DNA from: Burkholderiaceae bacterium
GTDB lineage: Bacteria > Pseudomonadota > Gammaproteobacteria > Burkholderiales > Burkholderiaceae_C
Direction: 5' to 3'
DNA length: 64,000 bases
Assembly: GCA_019234815.1 (NCBI GenBank)
Contig: JAFALA010000079.1
Span: 35,000-98,999 of the forward strand
Every line of letters starts with the position of its first letter. The stretch's first letter is position 1. Position numbers and translations under genes: made by a program. The notes below the pieces were generated by a model. The model did no database searches and was not told the DNA's origin. It saw nothing but the letters and a program-made list of their open reading frames with translations. This document shows, piece by piece, positions 25,711 to 32,355 of this stretch.

Positions 25711-27251
25711 GCGCCACGCCGATGCTGACGCCGAGCGGCCATGACATCGTGCAATTCGCGTCGGCCGTCAAGGACAGGCTGGGCCTGCTCTTTCCCGGGC
25801 GGCAACAGGACTGGCTGCGCGACATCTTCGAGCAGCGCCTGCGCGTCAAGGGCCTGGACGCTGTCGCTTATTTTTCCCAGCTGGATGCCGGCGCGCTGCC
25901 TGAGGAGACCCGTGTGCTCGCTGGCGCGCTCACGGTCGGAGAAACTTTTTTCTTTCGGCACAAGGAGCAGTTCGACGCGCTGCGCAACCATGTGCTGCCG
26001 CGCTTGATCGCCGCCAACCAGGCGACGCGCTCGCTGCGGATCCTGTCAGTCGGCTGTGCGAGCGGGGAGGAGCCTTATTCGATCGCGATGGCTCTGGAGG
26101 CGCTGGGAGGCTTGCCGGGCTGGGACGTGACGATCGTCGGCGTCGACGTCAATCCCAAGGCGATTGAAAAGGCGCGCGCGGCCTCCTACGGCGCATGGAG
26201 CCTGCGTGAAACGGGCGCCGACGAGCGCCAGCGCTGGTTCCGCATGAGCGGATCGAGCTATTTCCTGGCGCCATCGATTCGCGAACGCGTGCAATTCCAC
26301 GAACTCAACCTGACGCAGCCGGCGCCGGAATTCTGGCGCAGCCAGCGCTTCGACCTGGTGTTCTGCCGCAATGTGCTGATGTATCTGGACCCTGCCGTCG
26401 CGCGGCAGGCCGTGGCTCGAATCCATCAGGCCACGGTGCCCGGCGCCTATTTGTTCCTGGGCCATGCCGAACACTTGCGCGACCTCAGCCGGGACTTCCA
26501 GCTGTGCCAGTCCCACAGCTGCTTCTACTACCGGCATGGAGATGCGGGCGAGGCCATCGATGTTGCGCGCGTCAGGGATGTCGATCGCGTCGAGGTGCCC
26601 ACTGGATCAGGCGCGGCGGCCGAGGCCGCGGCAGACATGGATTGGTTCGAAGCCATTTGCGGTGCCACGCAGCGGGTCCGCACGCTGGGGCAGCGGCTGC
26701 GAACCAAGGCGGGCTTCAGCAACACCGCATCGGATCCGACCGAACGCGGGTCGGCCATCGCCAAGGCGATGGCCTATTTTCGCCACGACCAGTTCGAGCA
26801 GGCCCTGCGCCTGCTCGGCGACGTCGATCCTTCCTGGTACCGCGACCCGGAGATTCAGCTGCTGCGCATCGTGCTGCTCGCGCATCAAGGCGAGCTGAAG
26901 CAGGCCGAATGCGCCGCCTCGACGCTGGTGTTGCCGCGGCCATGGATGGCCGAGGCCCACCATGCATTGGGTTTGTGCTTTGAAAACAGCGGCGACCATG
27001 CGTCCGCGCAGACGCGCTACAAGATGGCCGCTCAACTCGATCCCTTGTTTGCCATGCCGCGCATGCACCTGGGCCTGATGGCCCGCCGGCAAGGACGCGG
27101 GTTGGACGGCAAGCGCGAACTGGAGGACGCGCTGCTGCTGTTGGACACCGAGCAGGTGCGGCGCATCCAGCTGTTCGGCGGCGGCTTTGATCGCCGCGCG
27201 TTGCACGATGTGTGCCGCGCCGAGCTGCGTGCATTGAGGGCCGGCCCATGA
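25707..27251 (+). CDS. cheR: CheR methyltransferase with TPR tail (WspC-like)
   Basis: A SAM-dependent methyltransferase for receptor glutamates. Residues 1-75 are the CheR_N helical part, and 75-285 the catalytic domain with GETFFFR, LSVGCASGEEPYSIAM (SAM site), GVDVNPKAIEKA and FCRNVLMYL. The C-terminal ~200 residues hold TPR-like helices (AKAMAYFRHDQFEQALRLLG, HHALGLCFENSGDHASAQTR). CheR-TPR fusions are typical of WspC and other alternative pathways rather than flagellar CheR. It overlaps both neighbours by ATGA. Total 514 residues. Confidence 0.92.
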   Translation: MSATPMLTPSGHDIVQFASAVKDRLGLLFPGRQQDWLRDIFEQRLRVKGLDAVAYFSQLDAGALPEETRVLAGALTVGETFFFRHKEQFDALRNHVLPRLIAANQATRSLRILSVGCASGEEPYSIAMALEALGGLPGWDVTIVGVDVNPKAIEKARAASYGAWSLRETGADERQRWFRMSGSSYFLAPSIRERVQFHELNLTQPAPEFWRSQRFDLVFCRNVLMYLDPAVARQAVARIHQATVPGAYLFLGHAEHLRDLSRDFQLCQSHSCFYYRHGDAGEAIDVARVRDVDRVEVPTGSGAAAEAAADMDWFEAICGATQRVRTLGQRLRTKAGFSNTASDPTERGSAIAKAMAYFRHDQFEQALRLLGDVDPSWYRDPEIQLLRIVLLAHQGELKQAECAASTLVLPRPWMAEAHHALGLCFENSGDHASAQTRYKMAAQLDPLFAMPRMHLGLMARRQGRGLDGKRELEDALLLLDTEQVRRIQLFGGGFDRRALHDVCRAELRALRAGP

Positions 27252-27778
27252 CACTCCCGCGCGCGCAAGATTCGCTGGGCAAGGTCGAGCAGTGGCGGCA
27301 GAGCTTCGACCTGGGCTTCAGCGAGCCGAGGGCGGAGCTGCGCGCCGGCAGTGCCGACTACCTGGCCGTCCAGGTGGGCGGGCGCGACTTCGCCTTGTGC
27401 CTGAAGCAGATCGCGGCGCTGCATCCCTGGCGCGGAGTGGTTTCCTGCCCGAGTGAATGTGAACCTCTGCTGGGCCTGGGCGACATTGCGAACGTCGTGA
27501 TGCCCGTGTACGCGCTGCCGCGCCTCATGGGGCTTGCCGACGCGGCCTCGCCGGGCTGGCTGGTGGTCATGCAAGCCGCGCCCTGCGCGCTGGCCTTCGA
27601 CGCATTTCAGCAGTTCCTTCGGCTGGGGCCGGAGGCGCGCATCCATGCCCGGGACCCGGCCGAAGGACCGCGCCACGCCTTTGAAATGCTCCAGGTGGGG
27701 GTGTCGCACCGGCCCCTGATCGACTTGAGCTCGGTGCTGGACAGCATTCAAGCCCTGATCCAAGGACCAATCGTGTAG
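27248..27778 (+). CDS. CheW-like coupling protein (second)
   Basis: 176 residues: a ~35-residue polar leader, then a divergent CheW domain (YLAVQVGGRDFALCLKQIAAL, LGLGDIANVVMPVYALPRLM). The strong NxRG motif of canonical CheW is altered to GDIANVVMPVYAL. The ATG at 27248 overlaps the cheR stop, so the open frame from 27212 is disregarded. Two CheW proteins flanking a CheR is the WspB-WspC-WspD pattern. Confidence 0.82.
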   Translation: MTLPRAQDSLGKVEQWRQSFDLGFSEPRAELRAGSADYLAVQVGGRDFALCLKQIAALHPWRGVVSCPSECEPLLGLGDIANVVMPVYALPRLMGLADAASPGWLVVMQAAPCALAFDAFQQFLRLGPEARIHARDPAEGPRHAFEMLQVGVSHRPLIDLSSVLDSIQALIQGPIV

Positions 27779-27789
27779 GAGGACGCACC

Positions 27790-29256
27790 ATGTGGACGTT
27801 TGGAAAGAAGATCGCGCTGAGTTTTTCCCTGGCGTTCGCGATGCTGGCGGTCATCGGCATCGTGTCCTACCGCAGCGTTGATGCGCTGACGAAGACCAGC
27901 TATTCGGTCACGCACACGCACCAGGTCCTGGAGCACGTCTCCAGCGTACTGAGCCAGCTGAAGGACGCCGAAACGGGCCAGAGAGGCTACCTTCTGACGG
28001 GCGATGACAACTACCTGGATCCGTTCCGAACCGGCACGGCCGGCACGCCCAAGCTGTTGCAGGACCTGCGCGAGCTGACCGCCGACAACCCGAACCAGCA
28101 GCGGCGGCTCGACGCCGTGGCGCCCTTGGTGGAGGCCAAGTTCGCCGAGCTGCGCCGTACCGTCGAACTCAGAAGGCAGTCCGGCCTGGATGCGGCCCTC
28201 AAGGTGGTCCTGACCGGCGAGGGCAAGCATGTGATGGACGATATCCGCCAGCTCGCCGATCAAATGGAGCGCGAAGAGCGCGAGCTCCTGAAGCAGCGCG
28301 CCGACGAGGTGGAAAGCGCGGCAGTGAGCGCCCGTGCGACGATTCTCTGGGGCACCTTCGTGTGCCTGCTGGTGACCGCCGCGGCCGGGGCCCTGATCAC
28401 GCGTTCGCTGACGCAGCAGATCGCCGGGGCGGTCCAGCATGTCCAGCGCTCGTCCACCGAGCTGCAATCCGCCGCCAACCAGCAGGTGGCCGGCGCGCGC
28501 GAGTCCTCGACGTCGATGACGGAAGTCGCGACCACCATCAACGAACTGCTGGCCACCTCCAAGCAGATCGCCGAGAGCGCCCAGCGGGTCGCCGACATCG
28601 CGGAACAGACGGCCTTGGCGGCGCGCGACGGCGACGGCACCGTGGTCATCGCCAAGGAAACGATTGCCAGCATCCGGCAGCAGGTGGACATGGTGGTGGA
28701 CCACATGCTGGACCTGGGCCGCAAGTCGCAACAGATCGGCGCGGTGCTCGATATCGTCGCCGAGCTGGCCGAGCAGACCAACATCCTGGCCATCAACGCC
28801 ACGATCGAGGCCACCGGGGCGGGCGAGGGTGGCAAGCGCTTCGGCGTGGTGGCGGACGAAATCCGCAAGCTGGCCGACCGTGTCGCCGGATCGACCAAGG
28901 AGATCCGCGTGCTCATCGACGACGTGCGCGGCGCCGTCAATACGACGGTGATGGCGACCGAATCGGGGTCCAAGGCGGTGGACGCCGGCGCGCGGCATTT
29001 CAACGACGTCGCCGCGGCCTTCACCCAGATCGGCACCCTGGTGGGGACCACCACCGAGGCGGCGCGGGAAATCGAGCTGTCGACCAAGCAGCAGGCCACC
29101 GCCGTCGAGCAGGTCACGATCGCGGTCACGAACACGGCCCAGGCCACGCGCGAGACCGAGGCCAGCTCGGGCCAGACCTTCCAGACCGCGTCGCAGCTGG
29201 CCGATCTGTCCAAGAACCTGCTGCGCCTGGTACAGCCGCAGCGTCTGGCGACCTGA
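27790..29256 (+). CDS. CHASE3-type methyl-accepting chemoreceptor
   Basis: A 488-residue inner-membrane receptor. TM1 is residues ~8-28, the periplasmic domain (30-180) has CHASE3 features (LSQLKDAETGQRGYLLTG), and TM2 is ~183-203. The cytoplasmic signalling hairpin follows with its tip AEQTNILAINATIEA and EIRKLADR. I see no recognisable HAMP domain between TM2 and the coiled coil. AGGAGG precedes the ATG. As the only receptor in the operon it is the presumed dedicated input; the ligand or stimulus is unknown. Confidence 0.9.
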   Translation: MWTFGKKIALSFSLAFAMLAVIGIVSYRSVDALTKTSYSVTHTHQVLEHVSSVLSQLKDAETGQRGYLLTGDDNYLDPFRTGTAGTPKLLQDLRELTADNPNQQRRLDAVAPLVEAKFAELRRTVELRRQSGLDAALKVVLTGEGKHVMDDIRQLADQMEREERELLKQRADEVESAAVSARATILWGTFVCLLVTAAAGALITRSLTQQIAGAVQHVQRSSTELQSAANQQVAGARESSTSMTEVATTINELLATSKQIAESAQRVADIAEQTALAARDGDGTVVIAKETIASIRQQVDMVVDHMLDLGRKSQQIGAVLDIVAELAEQTNILAINATIEATGAGEGGKRFGVVADEIRKLADRVAGSTKEIRVLIDDVRGAVNTTVMATESGSKAVDAGARHFNDVAAAFTQIGTLVGTTTEAAREIELSTKQQATAVEQVTIAVTNTAQATRETEASSGQTFQTASQLADLSKNLLRLVQPQRLAT

Positions 29257-29281
29257 CGGGCAAGCCGGGGCGGCTTGAGCG

Positions 29282-31321
29282 ATGGCCAAGGACATTTACC
29301 GTTATTTCCGCGTCGAGGCGCGGGAGCTTCTGGAGCAGCTGGGCCAGAGCGTGCTGGCCCTGGAGACAGGCGTCGCCATCGAGAGCACGGTGGCCCGCCT
29401 GCTGCGGCTGGCCCACACGCTCAAGGGCGCTGCGCGCGTGGTCAAGCTCTCGGCCATGGCGGACGCGGCCCACGCGATGGAGGACGTGCTGACGCCCTTG
29501 CGCGATGCCGGCGCGCAGGTCGGCCGCGGGCAGATCGACGTCCTGCTGAAATTGCACGACGACATGGGCGAGCAATTGCAGAACCTGGAGGCTGGCGCGA
29601 CGCCCAATGCCGAGGCCCCGTCCGGACGGCGTGCCGAGGAGCTTGACACGACCCTGGGGCTGCAGGCGGATCGAGGCGGCGTCGACGCGCTGCAGGACGC
29701 GCTGGTGCAGGCGCACATGCAGGTGGCCGAGTTCCAGCATGAACTGGGCCGGGCCTATCGCGCGCAGGACCTGGCGCAGTCCCTGCGCCGCGCGAAAGTG
29801 GGAGGTGGCGGAGGCGGGGATTCGTCGCAGCGCGTGGCCGACGAGCTGGCGCGCTCGCTGGCGCTGTTCACGCAGAACATGGAAATGTCGCTGCATCGCA
29901 TGGATCGCGAGCTGGCCCAGGTGCGCGACAAGGTCTCCCAATTGCGCCTGGTGCCGGCGGCGCGCCTGTTTCCCGACCTGCAGCGGGCGCTGCGCGATGC
30001 CGCCATGGCGCTGGGCAAGGACGCGACGTTCGAGGGCCTGGGCGGCGAGATCCGGCTGGCGCCAGAGGTCCTGGCCGCGGCGCAAAGGGCTTTGCTGCAG
30101 ATGGTGCGCAACGCCGTGGCGCACGGGATCGAGTCGGTCGCGCAGCGGCTCTCCTTGGGCAAGCCCTTGCCGGGCCGCGTGACGGTCGCCGTCAGGCGCA
30201 GCGGCCGGCGCGTGCAGATCAGTTGCACGGACGACGGCGCGGGCTTCAACCTGGCGGCCCTCCGGGCCGAGCTGGAACGGCGCCAGGGCCCCGCCGCGAC
30301 CAGCGGCCTGGACAACAACGCCCTGCTGCAATTGCTGCTGCGCGGCGGCCTCAGCACGGCGGGCTCGGTCAACGAATTTGCCGGCCGCGGCGTCGGGCTG
30401 GACGTGATCCGGGACACCATTGAACAGCTGGGCGGCGAGGTCTCGATGGACACCCGGCAGGGGGCCGGCACCACTCTCACGCTGAGCCTGCCCTTGAGCC
30501 TGACGGCGGTCGATGTTGTCCGGGCGGAGGTGGCCGGCACGGTGGTCGCCATCCCCCTGGAGGCGGTGCGCAAGACGCTCAGGATCCTCCCGTCGGACCT
30601 GACGCCGGGGCCGCACGGCGGCCAGGTCATGGTGGGCGATCTGGCCCTGGCCTATGCCTCGCTGGCCGTCGGCATGGGCCTGGGTACGGGCAGACCGGCG
30701 GATGCCGCCGATCATCGCAACGGCCTGGTCGTCATGGCCGGCGACGAGGAGGTCGTGCTCGGGGTGGACCGGATCATCGGCATCAGCAGCGTGGCCCTGC
30801 GCCCCTTGCCGAGCCTGATGCCGGCCACGCCCCTGGTGCTGGGGATCAGCGTCAACGCACCCAGCCTGCCCTTGCTGGTGCTGGATCCCGTGCCCCTGGT
30901 GGCGCGCGCCCGCTCGGCCGGACTGCCGGCGCGGCACGCCCAGCCGGTGATCCGGCCCTTGCTGGTGGTCGACGATTCGCTCACGACGCGGATGCTGGAG
31001 CAAAGCATCCTGGAATCCGCCGGCTACGAAGTTCACGCGGCAGTCTCGGCCGAGGATGCCCTGGAGCGCGCCCGCCGCCACAACTACGCGCTGTTCCTGG
31101 TGGACGTCGAGATGCCGGGCATGGACGGCTTCAGTTTCGTCGAGCTGACCCGCGCGGACCCGCTGCTGCGCCAGGTGCCGGCCCTGTTGATCAGTTCGCG
31201 CGCGGCGCCCGAAGACAAGCAGCGCGGGCTGGAGGCGGGGGCGAGCGGCTACATCGTGAAGAGCGAATTCGCCCAGCACGCCTTCTTGCAGCAGGTGCGC
31301 AACCTGGTCCAGGCGCCATGA
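29282..31321 (+). CDS. cheA: CheA-type kinase with C-terminal receiver (WspE-like)
   Basis: A 679-residue hybrid CheA. The Hpt domain has His45 in LAHTLKGAARVV. No clear P2 domain is present; a Gly-rich linker lies near 170. Dimerisation and HATPase follow (MVRNAVAHGIE, DDGAGFN, GRGVGLDVIRD), then a CheW-like domain (~485-550), then a receiver with VVDDSLTTR, phospho-Asp in LVDVEMPGMDG and Lys in YIVKSEF. This layout matches WspE and other non-flagellar CheA proteins. It overlaps cheB by ATGA. Phosphoryl transfer would go to its own receiver, to CheB and probably to the downstream multi-receiver kinase. Confidence 0.93.
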   Translation: MAKDIYRYFRVEARELLEQLGQSVLALETGVAIESTVARLLRLAHTLKGAARVVKLSAMADAAHAMEDVLTPLRDAGAQVGRGQIDVLLKLHDDMGEQLQNLEAGATPNAEAPSGRRAEELDTTLGLQADRGGVDALQDALVQAHMQVAEFQHELGRAYRAQDLAQSLRRAKVGGGGGGDSSQRVADELARSLALFTQNMEMSLHRMDRELAQVRDKVSQLRLVPAARLFPDLQRALRDAAMALGKDATFEGLGGEIRLAPEVLAAAQRALLQMVRNAVAHGIESVAQRLSLGKPLPGRVTVAVRRSGRRVQISCTDDGAGFNLAALRAELERRQGPAATSGLDNNALLQLLLRGGLSTAGSVNEFAGRGVGLDVIRDTIEQLGGEVSMDTRQGAGTTLTLSLPLSLTAVDVVRAEVAGTVVAIPLEAVRKTLRILPSDLTPGPHGGQVMVGDLALAYASLAVGMGLGTGRPADAADHRNGLVVMAGDEEVVLGVDRIIGISSVALRPLPSLMPATPLVLGISVNAPSLPLLVLDPVPLVARARSAGLPARHAQPVIRPLLVVDDSLTTRMLEQSILESAGYEVHAAVSAEDALERARRHNYALFLVDVEMPGMDGFSFVELTRADPLLRQVPALLISSRAAPEDKQRGLEAGASGYIVKSEFAQHAFLQQVRNLVQAP

Positions 31322-32355
31322 AGGTGCTGCGTGTCCTGGTCGTCGAGGACTCGGTCACGGTGCGTCAGCACCTGATCGAGGTCCTCAACGCCGATCCGGG
31401 GCTGGAGGTCGTCGGCCAGGCGGGCGACGGCAAGGAGGCGATTGCGCTGTGCACGGCGCTGCGGCCCGACGTCATCAGCATGGACATGATGCTGCCGCTG
31501 ATGACGGGCCTGGCCGCGACCGAGTACATCATGGCGCACTGCCCGACGCCGATCCTGGTGGTTTCGGCGTCGTTCAATCGCGGCGAGATGTTCAGGACCT
31601 ACGACGCGGTGGCCGCCGGTGCCGTCGACATGCTGGCCAAGCCGCAGGGCCATGAGCCGCCTGGCGAATGGGAGGCGCGCTTCATTGCCCACCTGAAGCT
31701 GGTGGCCCGGGTGTCGGTCATCACCCACCTTCGCGGGCGGCGGCCAACTACGGAGTCCGTGCTGGCGCCGCCCACGCGCCGGCATTGCGAGCTGATCGCC
31801 CTGGGCGCCTCCACGGGGGGGCCCGGAGCCCTGGCCCGCGTGCTGTCCTCGATTCCTGCGCCCCTGAACCTGCCGATCGCCCTGGTGATGCACACCGCAG
31901 ACCCGTTCAGCCAGGCGTTTGCCGACTGGCTGGGTGCCCAGACGCCCCACCGGGTTCGCTTTGCGGTGGATGGCGAACCCCTGCGCGAGTCTCGGGGGCA
32001 GGTCGTGCTGGCGCCGCCCGGCTGCCATCTGGTCTGCCAGGCGGGCCGCTGGCAGCTGGACCACGGCGCGCCGCGCCACTCCTGCCGCCCGTCCATCGAC
32101 GTCCTGTTCGAATCGCTCGCGCGCGAAACGAAGGCTGCCACGGTCGCCTGCCTGCTCACGGGCATGGGCCGCGACGGCGCGGCAGGCCTGCTTGCGATCC
32201 AGCAGGCGGGCGGCCACACCATCGCGCAGGATGAATCGACGTCGGTGGTGTACGGCATGCCACGCGAGGCGGCGCTGCTGGGGGCGGCGCAGCAGATTCT
32301 GGCCTTGCCAGACATCGGCCACACATTGGCCGCAATTGACAGGGGGTGGGTATGA
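31318..32355 (+). CDS. cheB: CheB-type protein-glutamate methylesterase (WspF-like)
   Basis: A 345-residue response regulator-methylesterase. The receiver (1-125) has VVEDSVT, phospho-Asp in SMDMMLP and Lys in LAKPQG. The esterase domain (~155-340) has the nucleophile in GASTGGPGA, the His in LVMHTADPFS and the Asp in LLTGMGRDGA, so the Ser-His-Asp triad is complete. It reverses CheR methylation as feedback. Start and stop overlap the neighbouring genes by ATGA. Confidence 0.92.
   Translation: MKVLRVLVVEDSVTVRQHLIEVLNADPGLEVVGQAGDGKEAIALCTALRPDVISMDMMLPLMTGLAATEYIMAHCPTPILVVSASFNRGEMFRTYDAVAAGAVDMLAKPQGHEPPGEWEARFIAHLKLVARVSVITHLRGRRPTTESVLAPPTRRHCELIALGASTGGPGALARVLSSIPAPLNLPIALVMHTADPFSQAFADWLGAQTPHRVRFAVDGEPLRESRGQVVLAPPGCHLVCQAGRWQLDHGAPRHSCRPSIDVLFESLARETKAATVACLLTGMGRDGAAGLLAIQQAGGHTIAQDESTSVVYGMPREAALLGAAQQILALPDIGHTLAAIDRGWV

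Noticed and set aside
29126..31279. 717-codon minus-strand frame opposite cheA
   Set aside because: Antisense shadow of a complete CheA with Hpt, kinase, CheW and receiver motifs.
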